From Schistocephalus solidus (Eukaryota > Platyhelminthes > Cestoda > Diphyllobothriidea > Diphyllobothriidae), in the NCBI GenBank assembly GCA_017591395.1, contig WEDG01005660.1:62001-126000 (forward strand): a stretch of DNA of 64,000 nucleotides. Direction: 5' to 3'. Under the pieces are notes generated by a model. The model saw only the letters and a program-made list of their open reading frames with translations, ran no database searches and had not been told where the DNA came from. A program made the translations under genes and the position numbers. Positions 48,641 to 60,700 of the stretch are shown piece after piece. The number at the start of each line of letters is the position of its first letter. Within the stretch, counting starts at the first letter, position 1.

Positions 48641-49496
48641 CTAGGGACAATTTGCATTTATTTACAAGGCAGTGATTAGGCGTTAGTCGCTCAAAATGTA
48701 ACACTTGATAATTTTGCAATCAGAGACCCTAGAATGTAACGTACGTAAAGATGCACTCCCAACGTGATTTTAAGGAATAAATTTTGTGAAATTGTAAACG
48801 AAACATCCCGTTATTTATGCTGCCTTAGGTAGTGCCACATTACGTTAACCTACGGATAGTAATGGTGCGTTTATAAAAATGTTTCAATAAAAATAAACAG
48901 CCATGTGAAGCAACCAGGATAAGTATTTGAGTGGCAACGAACGTGGATTAGATATGGAGTACGTCCTGTGAGGTACTGTGAGGTGGCCATACAGCCGTGG
49001 TCTGGATATGCTTTAGAAACCAATTGCACGGGCCGCCCATATCGAAAGTTTGTCCCGAGAATACTGCCTTCTTTAGGGATCCTGATCTGTCCCGTAACGT
49101 TCACGACAGTTTTACCGATCTCATAGCTACTGCAAAGAGAACATCGCTTGAAGTCAACAAATTGAGAGGGAGAGTTCTTTTGCCGAGACAGATTTCTCCA
49201 ACCGAAGGTAAGGAACACACGGCTTTGCGTTTGAACCGCAGTCTAGTCAGTTCGTTGCATTCTTCTGTCCAATGCGACGCAGTCCTGTCAAGGCTTCGTT
49301 ATTGATTGTGGGCGTGAATTAAAGCACCGTCTTCTTGAAATAACTTTGAACAAGGAAAAAGTAACGCAAGATTAGAATTTACGTAGGTAATACATTTTTT
49401 TAATCCCTTCTTCAACTACGTAACGTCCTTCCATCCACTATTCCCTCGACAGTTAACTGTGCTATCTCGGATATAAATAAAGTAGTTTTATCATTC
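48641..49496. other. Unassigned DNA with an anonymous ORF
   Basis: The plus-strand frame 48997-49305 (102 codons) has balanced composition and lies just 5' of the TAG array and PLE G. It is not recognised. It might be eroded PLE 5' sequence or an unknown exon. Confidence 0.35.
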
Positions 49497-49497
49497 G

Positions 49498-49687
<190 letters not shown>

Positions 49688-49789
49688 GTAAATAATGATG
49701 ATGGTAATAGTAGAAGTGGTAATAGAATAATATTAACTGGAATAGGAGTGGCAGTATTAGTGTTACTAGTATTCTTATCGGGATTAATG

Positions 49790-51990
49790 GATCAGGGTGA
49801 ATATCCGAGATATTGTTGGAAAGCCTTACGCAGAAATCATATCACCGTTTCCTCAACCACACTTGAAAGACATGCAAAAATCCACCTTGAGACAGTTAAC
49901 GTTGGAATTGAGGAACTTCATGGGAACCTGTGTCAGGAGGTGCGGTACTCGACCGCCTTGAAAATGTCGAGAGATTGGCATTTGAGGATTATGCGCAAGT
50001 GGCCATAAGTAAAAGAACTGAGGCCAGGTTGACTAAACTCCTACAAAGTATCCAACTGGTGCAAGCGCAGATCTTCCTTCCGAAAAATCCGGAACGTTAC
50101 ATCCATAGCTATTCTTCAGTACGCCTTAACAAGACTCTCTTAGAGGTACTTTCGCTAGGCCCTAAGTTCTCCATTGCACGGTGGATGCCGAAACAGAGTT
50201 AGAAATCCAATTTGAGATTCTCTTTAGTCAGACTGCCGATCTTAAACCTACTGAACCCAAGGAAGTTGGTTATCTTAAGTCGACTCTGATTAACTGTTGC
50301 CAGCAGTAGCTAAGGAGGACTCCAAGGAAGAAAGGCCCTTTAACAAGGGTCCATCTAGATAGTCTACTAGAGCTTCGTAAAAACGAAAGTGAACTTATGG
50401 ACAGGACACATTATGTTGCGAAAACAGAAGAAATCTTGTCGGATCGTACCAAATTCTCGAAAGCTGAGAACGACAAGGATGATACAGATGCCATTGAGGA
50501 TCAGTTGACGACAGTCCTCACAGTCCTCTATAAAGAATGTTTTTTGTCTGACAAAGAATTTGAAAGACTGAGGCCTGTAGGCACGATGATACCCAGAATG
50601 TACGGCCTTCCAAACATTCATAGCCAGGGGCTACCTCGGCGCCCCATCCTGGATATGCGAAACTCACCCAATCACACCATTGCCAAATGGCTGATAGAAA
50701 AGCTTAAGCAGCATGAAAGTTTTAAAGACACCTTTGATTTCATTGACGCTATGAAGAGTGGGAACGATAGTGGACGGAGGATGCTCTCGTAAGATGTATC
50801 ATCACTGTTTACCAATGTAACTGTGATTGAAACAAAATACTACCTCCGTGACATTATTCGGGGCATGAAATACCAGAAAGGTATGCCCGTAAAAACTCTT
50901 AGAGAACTTCTCACCCGATGTACGCAAAATATTCAGTTCCTCTATACTAGCTAGTTATACAGGCAGATAGATGGTGTAGCGATGCGTTCACCGCTTGGAC
51001 CATTTCTCGCAAACGTTTTCATGGGTAAGATCACGAAAACGCGTCTTATGGATGGCAGCTTCTGCCTGATGGAGCATAACAAGGACACCGACGCCCAGGT
51101 CCGGTAGTTTAACGATTTGAACCCCTCGCTAAACTTTTCTGTAGATTCTGAGATGGATAATAAAAAATTTTGTTCCTTAAAGTCCTTCTACAAAGGCAAG
51201 AGTAGGGATTTATAAAACGTAGGGTATTACGAAAGAAAAACAGGACGGGACAATATGTCAATTTTCACAGTTTTACTCTCCTAAATATAAAGCGAAATTT
51301 AGTCCTGGGACTGGCAGCTAGGGTGCGACACATCTGATCCCCTGAAACGGTTGGAGCAGAACTCCAGCAGCTGCAGGACACACTTCGTGAAACGGATACC
51401 CAGAACAATTCATTCTGCGGAATATTAGGGAGCGCACCGCAAATCCTGTCACCGTAACTGCGGAAAAGGAGGACGTGTTCACAAGACTGCCCTTCCTTAG
51501 GGATGCAACAAGCCAACTAGTAAGAGGACGTTTGAAGACAGCCATTGCGATCGCGTTCTCCGCAGCAAACCTATGGCTATGCTTTACCAACCCTCCCCTC
51601 CTACGTGTGTGAGGTAGAGATTGACTCCCGTTGAAGGTTACCGCAATGCGTATTTACTCATTAACTTGTTCCTGTGGAGCAAGATACATTGGCCATACAA
51701 TGAGGTGCCTGGGAAAGAGGGTACGCGAACTCATACTTGCCTGGTTAGGTAAAGGTGAAACTATATCAATCCCGAGTTCTATTATCGTCTATCTAGGTGA
51801 TACTTACCACCACTTTGATCCCAAGGAAGCCTTTAGCTTGTCTACCGGACACCAGCCAACTTCTCTAAGGGCCTACGCCAACGGGTACTAGCAACAGCAG
51901 AGGCAGTGGCTTTACGGCTCAGAAGACGCTCGTAACAGGCGCTGTCTCTTCCGTGGCTGACAAACACTTCAGATGGTGTGCATACCCTGT
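49790..51990 (+). pseudogene. Penelope-like element G: longest PLE relic, N-terminus to GIY-YIG
   Basis: Plus-strand order: coiled N-terminal region, PLE block YIHSYSSVRLNKTLLEVLSL (50100-50160), RMYGLPNIHSQGLPRRPI (about 50597-50650), IAKWLIEKLK, DVSSLFTNVTV (about 50790-50823), YRQIDGVAMRSPLGPFLANV (50956-51015) and FCLMEHNKDTDA (51061-51096). The linker ILRNIRERTANPVTV and LVRGRLKTAIAIAFSAANLW spans about 51414-51578. The GIY-YIG domain is YSLTCSCGARYIGHTMR (51655-51705) with KEAFSL near 51825. A deletion between LANVFMGK and FCLME removes YVDD. Stops occur at LS-stop-DV (50790) and YTS-stop-LYR, plus at least two frameshifts. The nuclease core YIG is intact. It lies between TAG/AGT arrays on both sides. 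Confidence 0.92.
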
Positions 51991-52299
51991 CCACGCCCCC
52001 TGATGACAGTCATTGACCCCGCGTACTGAACAGTGATATTCATTCCCTGCACTCTGCCCACGAACATTGCTCACATCCTACCCTACCTACCCCATCGCCC
52101 AGTCCCAGGGACCTCAACCCGCCGACCTTTCTAGGTGGCCGGCATAGGAACGATGATTATTAACCATAAGACACTTATAAAACCTGTCAATTCTTCATGT
52201 TTTCATTATCCATATAATTGTACCGGCCCGAAAACACGTGTTAACCGCCTTCACTTTTCAATTTAACATGGAAATATTTGCAGAACTTAATAGTATAAG
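51991..52299. other. 3' flank of PLE G
   Basis: C-rich then AT-rich sequence, perhaps PLE G untranslated tail. No motif found. Confidence 0.35.
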
Positions 52300-52597
52300 T
52301 ACCAATAGTAGTAAATAATACTGGCAGTATTGATGATATTAGTTGTCTTAGAAGTGGAAGTAGTAGCAGTAGTAACATTTTTACTACTATTAGTGATGAT
52401 GGTGGTGGTTGCAGTAGTAGTAATATTATTCTTAGTAGTGGCTGTGGTAATATAAGTAACATAAGTAATTATAATATAAGTAGCTATGTTAGTAATACAG
52501 GTAGTATTAATGATAGAATTAGTGGTAATATTCATAGTAATAGTGGTAATAATAATACTGATAATGTTCATGATGTTAGTATTAGTAGTAGTAGTAA

Positions 52598-52629
<32 letters not shown>

Positions 52630-52669
52630 TATGTAGCATAAGTAGTAGTAGAAGTAGTAGTATTAGTAA

Positions 52670-52702
<33 letters not shown>

Positions 52703-52741
52703 ATGTAGCATTAGTAGTAGTAGAAATAGTAGTATTATTAA

Positions 52742-52782
<41 letters not shown>

Positions 52783-52800
52783 GTAGTAGTAATTGTCGTG
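52300..52800. repeat. Imperfect (AGT/AAT)n triplet array
   Basis: About 500 bp dominated by AGT with AAT, GGT and AGC variants. It is purest at about 52580-52780 and decays toward the left. The Thr-rich minus-strand frame across it is an artefact. Confidence 0.9.
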
Positions 52801-52889
52801 GTAGTTATCGTGTGAGAGACGCGTTGTACCAACAGAGGGACTAGATGAGGGCTAAGCACGAGTTCTTGCGCAGGTGATCGCATGAATAT

Positions 52890-53501
52890 GGCACACTTGT
52901 GGAGGTTTGTATTAGCATGCCCACGCGCAGGCTAACGCCGCGCCACTCACCTGCACCCAGTGTGAGCATCAGAGGGCTGACGGTAATTGGAAGCCCGGGA
53001 GATAGAAAGGGAATGCGATCCACTGCGAAGACTGCATACCCACGGCGTTCAGCGCATATTCAGCACTTTGAAAAATCTATGGCGTTTAAATCTACAACGA
53101 TGCGTTAAATGTTGTGTCTTGGAAGGCTGCCAACTGATGGGACAACTCGGTCCTCCTTTCAGGACGGAGGGTTAGGCTGTAATGGCTTTTTTATAATGCA
53201 GCCTCTATTGCACGCGCATTCCTTTGGGATCCGAGACGACCGTTTATTGCTGGTGTGAAATCCTGAACCATGGTGTGCAGACCAGGCCTGTGTGTCACGT
53301 GTGGAGTGGTTGGGCAGTTCTGTCAGCCACTGCGCCCGATCCCACCTCCGGTCTTCTTGAATCGAGGGGAGGAAGAGTGTTGTAGATGCCATGCAAGTCT
53401 ATTATCGCTATAAACTTATTCATGCGCAATTCGCCGTGCCTGCACCCATTAGGCTGTGGGGTAAAAAGTAAGCAGCGTTGGTAATGGCGGTCGAACTGCC
53501 A
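52890..53501 (-). repeat. R1 repeat plus distal unit, minus orientation
   Basis: The reverse complement starts near 53501 with ggcagttcgaccgcc and runs through actcttcctcccc, caagaagaccggaggtggga and cccatcagttggcagccttc (about 53121-53140), the landmark of the 37.3-38.8 kb cluster. The portion below 53105 resembles the distal unit following that landmark. Confidence 0.65.
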
Positions 53502-53600
53502 GGTGTGGTACAGGTGCGAGGTTGGTATAAGTGAGCGATTTGTGATTTAAGAGAAAGCTTGCGAAACGTGATCACCTCAGAAAACACTGCTAGGTGTGTA
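53502..53600. other. Spacer before the Tigger-like element
   Basis: Short unassigned spacer. The presumed TA target site is at 53599-53600. Confidence 0.4.
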
Positions 53601-55423
53601 TAGAGGAACCTCGGTTAATGAATTTAATCCGTTCCGTTACGGAACTCGTCATGTGAAACGCTCGCCCTGTCAAATGAATTTTCTCATTTAAACTAATGGC
53701 AATAAAACTTATCGGTGCCACCCTCAAAAAAACATCAATATCAAATAGTATAATGTAATTATTATGCGCGTTGTTATAATAAATGTTGTTTACTGTTTCC
53801 AGGTTTACTTTATCTTCTGAAGAGTCGGTACTGGCTCGAGAGAGACGATAGGGAGGTGGAGAGGGCTTGAGGGATTACATTGTGGAATGAGAATCCACCT
53901 CTGAGTGAGGCGGATGCTCTCCTTTTGTAATTTCACCTAACTGGGACCGGGTTGTTGTTAACTATCACTTGCTCATCTTTTTTTGTACCTTTCCAAAGAA
54001 GGATTACATTGACAATTGCTTTTGCCTTCCTTTACGATGTCCCTAAAACGAGACAGCACATTGTCACTCAACAAGTTTACACACCATGCAGTCACTGCTT
54101 TATCAGAGTGATATTTTTCCAAGAATGCGGTCACCTGTTCAACTTTTCCAACACTTATCTGATCTCAGTGGAAGAGGTGGCATCCTCCCAAGCTTCCTCC
54201 TCTAAGGAAAGCTCTTGTACCTCCTCTAGATGCAATTCCTTCTGAAGTTCTATGACGTCTTCAGTGGTCAGTTCATCACTGTGATCCTGTAAATCGGGAG
54301 CAGCCACCTCCACATCCCAAATGTGCGCCAGAGCTACGATATCATCCACTTGATGCATTACCAGGTAGTCTCCTGTTGCAAATGCAGGACCGAAAAGTTC
54401 GACGTCTCGCCTGGACAAACCACAGGTTTCGCCATGCAGAGTTTAGAGTCTACCATTTCTTTCTTTCCCAGGCCTTGTCAATCAAAAGTTAAGCAGCTAG
54501 GATATTTAAGTGGTGCTTCTACAATTCTGTGAGGGTCAGCTCTGTGGTGTCCATCATATCAATACACCTCTCCAAGAAGGCCTTCATGTGGACCTCCTTT
54601 TTATCTACTTCTTCCAAAACAGGCCAGTCTCGTCATTGGGACAAGAACCCCTCTCCAGCAACTAGTCGTGGAACTCTGGCACGAATTTGTCTGCAGCCTC
54701 CCCATGTCGCACAACACTGTGTAAACCGCTTCTCTTCTCAAATTTCTCAAACCCTTCACGTATTACCTTAACTCCTCTTTCGTCTTCAGACAACTCGCCT
54801 GGTGTCTTCCTGACAACGTCCACATACAGCATCTTTGACTTAACACAAACAATATCTTCGAACACACTAGCGCTGTCTAATTGCCTTTCGTTCATTCAGC
54901 CCAACAACAGCTTAAGAACATCATCTAGGAGTTTTGGACGTGGGCTGGTAAGCTTTGTGGCTCCTTTAGGCATATCAAGCTTCTTCAAGATAGGGCAGAT
55001 TGTTGATGAGGATCTGCCATACTCCTGACGACATCAGTCCAACGAACACCGCGCTTGTGTTTTTTCCATGCTTTCCTTCTTCAAGTCTACAGTAATTGTG
55101 TCTTTCTTCCTCGAGATAACACTATTTTTAACAAGTGACTTCTTCGGCGACATCGTGAGTTAAAAGCTGTAGTCACAAAACCACATAAACCGAATAAAAG
55201 CAAAAAATAAATAGAGTATGCTTATCCGGCGCGACCAAACAACAACGCTGTCGTTGGAGGCATCCGAAAATTTGTGAGAAACAACGGGAACACAAGAACA
55301 CACCATGTGGTTTTCTCGTTAACTGAGTGGAAGCTCGTCACTCGGCACACAGGCTCTGCGAGTGGATCGCTCTTTACCTGAAATCGTCATATATGTATCT
55401 GCTCGTCACCCGAGTTTCCTCTA
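53601..55423 (-). mobile_element. Tigger/pogo-type DNA transposon, internally deleted
   Basis: The left end TAGAGGAACCTCGGTTAA and the reverse complement of the right end (TAGAGGAAACTCGGGTGACG) form short inverted repeats flanked by TA on both sides (53599-53600 and 55424-55425), as expected for pogo/Tigger insertion at TA. The transposase relic lies between about 53940 and 55153 on the minus strand. The rest is terminal non-coding sequence. Because protein-coding similarity, end sequence and target-site pattern agree, the family call is firm. Exact terminal bases are less certain, since the outer TGTATAGAGG match may extend further. Confidence 0.82.
53945..55153 (-). pseudogene. Tigger-like transposase (CENP-B/DDE) relic
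   Basis: The minus strand starts at about 55153 with MSPKKSLVKNSVISRKKDTI, then YGRSSSTICPILKKLD, a helix-turn-helix-like segment of the N-terminal CENP-B-type DNA-binding region. Next come TSPRPKLLDDVLKLLLG and the second DNA-binding part (54662-54895: GVKVIREGFEKFEKRSGLHS). A short block NDETGLFWKK (about 54610-54640) carries the first catalytic Asp of the DDE domain. Most of the catalytic domain is then missing. The C-terminal helical, acidic region follows (54155-54418: ELTTEDVIELQKE, with SLEEE), and fragments to KKDEQ (about 53972) are broken by stops. It cannot encode an active transposase. Confidence 0.85.
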
Positions 55424-55425
55424 TA

Positions 55426-55854
55426 CATGGTGAGGTGATGGGGCCAGCCCAGATTTATTTAATCCACCGCTTCCTACCATAGTGCGAGTAGATCACGTGA
55501 TCAGGAGATGCCAAGTCGCCGTTCAAAGTAAGACCTTAAATATTGCCATTGGATCAACTCTGCAACCATTTCACACCAACATTTTCACGGTTGTACTATT
55601 TGCCATCTTTTCTCCTTATCTCACTGAGTATTTTGAGAAGATGTGATCGCGAGTAAAAATTATAGTCCATCGATCGCATCTCCTTCTTTTTCGTAATTTC
55701 TTCCCCGAATACGCATGTTTGTTTTTGTCAGCGCTACGTTCAGTTAACTGAGTGACCAAATACCTTTCCACGATTCTAAAGTTTTATCTGTCAGTGTATA
55801 TTTACTCTTGTATACGGATAAAATTCGCGTGCGTAATCAAGACACGCCTAGCTG
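55426..55854. other. Unassigned DNA
   Basis: Nothing recognised. Confidence 0.4.
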
Positions 55855-56900
55855 GCATATACAAAATGCGAAGAAGGAGACACGATTACTAGAACAAGAG
55901 CTTTATTAGCCCAAGTTTCAAATTTTTACTCGAATCTATCCTCAGAGTGAGTTAAGGGTAATGGATAACCCAGGTATTGCAGAATTAATAGGTCGTAGTT
56001 AGTAGGCCACTGCAGGCCAATCACTATTGAAAGTTCTAAAGTGCATCGCAGATAGTTGCAGGTGGTGTGATAGTAATCTGACCGGCCGTATGTTGCAGTA
56101 TGCAGTTTCCATGCCGTTGCTGTTTGCCAGCATGCTTGTCAGGATCATTGGTTCCCACGCCCATCGCATGCGATTGCATATCATGCGATGGTGGCCCCCA
56201 GTTGAGATACTGACGGCCGGATTTCATCATTCTTATGAGCTCTTGGGTAATTTGGCTTGCCGAAATTGGTACCAGGCCAACTACTTTGCCTAGACAAAGT
56301 CTCAACGCAGAATATGGAGCAGGTAGGTCGTTGCGCTTGTTGATTGATTGAGAGCCGGAAAACCATGACTCGGGTGGTTCGCGGCTCACGTGGTTGCCGG
56401 CTCTAGCGAGAATTTTGACTTCATCACACTTGAATGTGTGACCGGGTCCCATAGAATGAGCCGCGACTTGGGAGTTGGTGTTGTTCCTCCTCACTGCTAC
56501 TGCGGGCTCGGCCATTCGCGTTCGCAGTAGTCTTCCAGCTTCTCCAACATGGTTGCTTTGTCCACAACTGCACCAGACCCGACAAAAGACCCCAGATTTT
56601 TCTGGCCATGGCAGTGGGTCTTTTGGTCACATGATCTGACGCCTCATGATTACCTCCGGTCTGTGTGCAACTCAAACGTTTAGGGGTGTTAGGAAGAGGC
56701 TGACGGTTTCCTTTAAATTTTTCACATATGGTAGATATCGCCAAAATTTGGGGTCGGTCGGATTTGATCTCTCGTATCATTTGCGTATGCACTGGGTGAC
56801 GAAGTTGCGCGGGTAGCCAATCGCTGTATACACCCATCGAGGATATTGTAATTCAAGAAGTCGAGTTTGGCGAACGTGCGCTTTCGATTATTCATCAAAC
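55855..56900 (-). pseudogene. Penelope-like element H: linker, GIY-YIG, 3' end
   Basis: The minus-strand linker in one frame contains GYPRNFVTQCIRK (about 56755-56795), WRYLPYVKNLKETVSLFLTP, VAHRPEVIMRRQIM and PKDPLPWPEKSGVFCR. The GIY-YIG domain follows: VWCSCGQSNHVGEAGRLLRT (about 56525-56585), then in the frame 56036-56515 SQVAAHSMGPGHTFKCDEVK, NHVSREPPESWFSG and SINKRNDLPAPY. The nuclease Tyr is His (NHVGEA). The frame stays open into the 3' non-coding part (56250-55985), which matches the unit at 36950-37215. The element ends at a hammerhead-like core (55908-55946). The RT part is absent upstream. Confidence 0.88.
55908..55946 (-). ncRNA. Hammerhead-like core (HHR-4), decayed
   Basis: The minus strand has a good CTGAGGA box and GAAAC, but helix II is eroded (atagattcg and aaaaattt) and the site reads ACTTG instead of ACGTC. 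It is homologous in position to HHR-1 to HHR-3. Confidence 0.4.
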
Positions 56901-57219
56901 ATGCATTTAAATTAACATACGGGAGGGTAGAGTAAACAATATTTAAACATCCAATAAGCAGTAAGAATGTGGGAGAGGGTTGAGGGCGTTCAGAGGTCAG
57001 GGGTTATAGTCTAGTCCTATAGGGCGAGGGCTGGGGAGGGGTGGGGGGCGGTGTCCGGCCCTTATCTAGGTCACTGCTTCGTCGCTGTGACGCGACGTGA
57101 CGGGAGACTGGAACGTAGATTCTGAGTTTTTTTGCAGCCAAGGGAGCCTTAGAGCCACTAAAAACACAACCTTGTCTTCCGGTTCACTGCAGTGTTTCTC
57201 CACACGCTTGTACAGTGCA
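56901..57219. other. Unassigned DNA
   Basis: G-rich stretch near 57010-57050; nothing recognised. Confidence 0.4.
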
Positions 57220-57432
57220 CTAACACAATTGAATTTGTGTCTCATTTTGGTGTGTTGGGCCCTCTCCCATCTCCGGTCTTATGGACTCTGTCTTGGCAGT
57301 GGGTTCAGGTGAGGGAGTGAACCAGAGAGAGATAGGTAGATGCATCGAACGTCCATTCTTGCTATAATCCAGCGCAAATCACCGTTCCTTCACAGCATAC
57401 AGTGGACATAGTCGAACACGATGGTCAAACTA
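57220..57432 (-). repeat. R1 dispersed repeat copy inserted against PLE I
   Basis: The reverse complement starts near 57432 (agtttgaccatcgtgttcga) and shows actatgtccactgtatgctg, ctctctctggttcac, and an R1-like gacagagtccataagaccgg. Its start lies exactly where PLE I coding similarity stops. Confidence 0.65.
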
Positions 57433-58065
57433 GTGTGGTTGCTTTTGTAACGCAGTACTTGCGTCATGTTGTTCGGCTGCATTAAAACTTTGGTGTTTAG
57501 GCCACCAAAAGCTTTGCGGCAGACGAGGACATCAATAAAGGCCAGCTGGTTGTTCTCCTCTTCCTCCGTCGTAAATTTTATGTCCGGGAAGATGGCGCAG
57601 AGATGTTCAAGATGAATCACAGCACCTGATCACGTTCGATGTAGACGAAGGTGTCATCCACATACCAAGCCAAGAATTTCGGTCTGTGGGGTTGGAAAAC
57701 CAGCGACTCCAATTGATATAGGATTGCCTCAGCTATGAGTCCCGATATAGGTGACCCCATTGGCTTGCCTTTGACCTGCTCATAGATTGTTCCCTTGAAC
57801 CTGTAGTACGTCTTAAAACAGAACTTCAGGAACTGGGGGATTTGGACGGGTCCGGGCGATTCTCCATTTCATCGTATTTGTCTCGTAGGAGTGCTTCAAT
57901 GGGCTCGATGGCCAGGTCCTGTGGAACGGATTAAAAAGGGACGTGACGTCAAAGGATACCATAATGTTACTTGGCAGGAGGCTTACTCCTTTGAGTTTCT
58001 CCAAGAATTGTGCTCAAGAAGTGACGGTATGAATATCAACATTGAGTTCCAGTCTCAAAGGGTTT
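57433..58065 (-). pseudogene. Penelope-like element I: RT core with intact YVDD
   Basis: The minus strand contains SSAQFLEKLKGVSLLPSN-type sequence with a stop (about 57960-58040), MVSFDVTSLF (about 57930-57965), PQDLAIEPIEALL in a shifted frame and FLKFCFKTYYRFKG. It continues with IYEQVKGKPMGSPISG (about 57740-57787), LAWYVDDTFVYIE (YVDD codons 57653-57664), and then NNQLAFIDVLVCRKAFGGL and VLRYKSNH (to about 57433). Both the first-Asp motif and the YVDD doublet survive, unlike the other RT relics here. At least two frame changes, truncation at both ends and no nuclease domain mean it is not functional. Confidence 0.9.
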
Positions 58066-59149
58066 GTTGTAAGGGATCTGCTCCAAGTTCGTGCATTTCT
58101 TACATTGGAAATTATAGAAGATATTAGCGGTTACGACGAAGGAGACTGAATGACTTTTTTGGGCTTATAAGCCTTCCTCGACCAGCCTTAGATAATCACG
58201 TTCTGTTGTTCAATAAGCGTTATAAATTCAAACCTTTTAATCCCTGAGCCACGGGCTCATTATCCTACTGAATGTGATTGGCAATATTAACTATGTGGAA
58301 AGTACGTTCACCGATCAGGTTACGACCAACGGCAGCTGCTGACGATTAAAAGGCTAGAAAGTGCAATCCCGGTCTCTTTTGTCTTTTCAGATTATATCCT
58401 TGCAGCTGTGTTGTTGTTCGCTGTGCCACTGCTTGTGTGTTTCCAACTCGAGCTGTAAAGCAGAACTGGGTGAACGTCTCCCATAACCCACTAGCTGAAC
58501 GCACTTCCAAGCTCAGATTTCAGATGCCCAAGTTCTTATGTTCATATTAGTGGCGAGCCTCGAGTCTTCAGACCCGAACTACCCGATTTCATTGGCCTTT
58601 GTGAAGAAGCAGCTAATGACTTCAAAAATGAGTTAAACGAAGTCGCATTTTGCTAGCAGCACGTTTGTGTGGGCAAGACGTGTTGGATGGGGCAAGGGTG
58701 GCGCTAGGCATATGAACTTTGTGTGTCGGGAAATTTAGCGTGGTAACGTCAGCGTAGGACGTCAAGTGAGCGCCCGTTAAGGTCACCAGACTAATGCAAT
58801 TTACAGTAATTGCTTAGCTATCGCCGGTCACTTGTTCCATAGAGGACGACAAATATTTGATATTAAAACTTAGTGGAGTTGCTCCCTGCTACAAAACACT
58901 ACATGACACATTATTTTCATAGAAGAACGGTCACTGGCACTTAAGTCGTTAATCTTTAAATCTCATGGGAAAAAACTTAAAGTTACTTCTAGCCGATGAC
59001 CGTGGACACGTGTGCCATGTGGATCCCAGATGATATAAGATCAACTTAAGCCACACAAAATAATTTCATCCCGTCTGGTGCCAGAACTTGAAGAACAGTG
59101 AATGAATTTATTATGCACACAGGGTATGTTGTCGTGAGTTAGTGATTTG
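58066..59149. other. Unassigned DNA
   Basis: No recognised feature. Confidence 0.4.
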
Positions 59150-59581
59150 CTTGTAAGTCAGTATAAGCCATCTGTTCGGTACTCACCAGCATGACACGTG
59201 CTTAGCTGAGATTTTATTATGTGATCGGTTGTCACATGTGCCTCTACAATAGACCCATGGTGGATGCGTTCGAGCCAGATCAGCGCACGGCAGGCGTCAT
59301 TGGAATGCGCATCCATAACAAATGACACACATGGGGAATTTGGTGGCAAGCCTAGGAGTAGACTCACGTCACGTCAGTCACCAACGCCCGATCCCACCTC
59401 CAGTCTTCTTGGCTATTTCTTATCGCTGGAATAAAGTGCCCATGGCAGGAGAGAATGCGGTAGATACCGCGCAAGTCTACAGTCACTATAAACTACTTTA
59501 AGCACAAGATATCCTCCTCACAGATCAGCTTGCTGTGGAGCACACGAGGAACGCCCTCCATAATGACGGTTGAACTGTCGA
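59150..59581 (-). repeat. R1 dispersed repeat copy, minus orientation
   Basis: The reverse complement starts at 59580 with cgacagttcaaccgtcatta and continues through cgtgtgctccac, gtagacttgcgcggtatc, ccgcattctctcc, and caagaagactggaggtggga. The distal part below 59300 is diverged. Confidence 0.65.
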
Positions 59582-60305
59582 TTGTTCAATTAGTTGGGTT
59601 TGCGACGCATATGTACGAGGAACGAAAGGTTAGGGGTAAAATAACCCTTCGGCCAATGCATCGACCAGTGGTGTTCGGTCATTAGTGCTGGCACGGCTAC
59701 TGCGACCCTAATGATGTGCATACATATGTGAATAATAACAACAAAGAAGTGGGTCTCCGGGCATATGTATGAATAAAAGTCCATTTTGATACCAATAATT
59801 GTGGTTTCCTGATGTTCAAAAGCATGCAAGCTTCCATTGTTGGAGGTGAGTATCGTACCACGTCCGCATTCTTCATAGTGGGTGACGGCCCTGTTAACAG
59901 GATGCTAATTATATGGGTTTATCTGAACACTTTACCGGAAACGGTGATGTGATGGCAAAGTCACTAATCATCACGCATCCCGTCGGGGAAGAAGTTGAGC
60001 TATTTCGTTCTTGCGCACATTGCCTGTCTGCGCACAAGGTGCATCTCCGTAGCCGCCGAGGTTGAGAGAGAAAGTGACTGTTGTCAATCCTAAGTTACCG
60101 CAGTAAACACGCCCTAACTCACAACTGCAGTTTTGTTACAGGAAGGCAGAAAAACAATCTAGCGAGCCGGACAAAACAAAGCCTGACCTCTGCTACCTTC
60201 ACGACTCTTCATGACCACAGTGCAATCCTGTAGCTTAATGGAGCGTGGCAGGCAGCACAAGCAAAGCCAAAGTATAGTGACAGAACAGTCAAAAGCCTGG
60301 CCAGT
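59582..60305. other. Unassigned DNA
   Basis: No recognised feature; the frame 59590-59829 (minus) is anonymous. Confidence 0.4.
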
Positions 60306-60700
60306 GGTTTTATGCATTCATAGTGTCTCTGAGGCCATTCCTCGTCCTTAATATCATTGGGGATCGGTATCGTCTATCGACTGGAGTAAACTATCTGACA
60401 ATTGGTCATGTGATTTAATGCTCCTCTGCCATGAACTGAAATGAAAAACGTCATCTACTGGCTCCAATGCAAGTCCTATGAAGGCAACTACATCGACAAG
60501 ACCGACAAACGCCTAGAAATCCATGCTGACGGCTATATGCAGGCAACGAGGATAACGGATGCATTGTTTCTGGCAACCGAAAACTGCTTAGAATCTGGAA
60601 AAATACTCGTCATCCACAACGCAGAGATCCCAGCTCGAAGAAATAACTTATTACTAAAGGAAACAATAGGGACGTCGGGCATGCACATACCCACATCGTA
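60306..60700 (+). pseudogene. Penelope-like element J: linker and GIY-YIG fragment
   Basis: The plus strand contains VSEAIPRPLISLGIGIVYRL, with stops after it, matching the PLE linker (VSEAxARLLxPxGIGIAHRP pattern). The frame 60441-60701 then encodes NVIYWLQCKSYEGNYIDKTD (YIG changed to YID), HGH-like DGYMQATRITDA, ATENCLESGKI, NAEIPARRNN and KETIG. It ends before the usual xxAWxxxxxSINR block. This is a fourth GIY-YIG subtype in the window. No RT lies upstream and no hammerhead-like core was found downstream. Confidence 0.85.

Noticed and set aside
52241..52883. 198-codon Thr/Ile-rich minus-strand frame
   Set aside because: Read-through of the imperfect AGT/AAT array; no domain outside the repeat.
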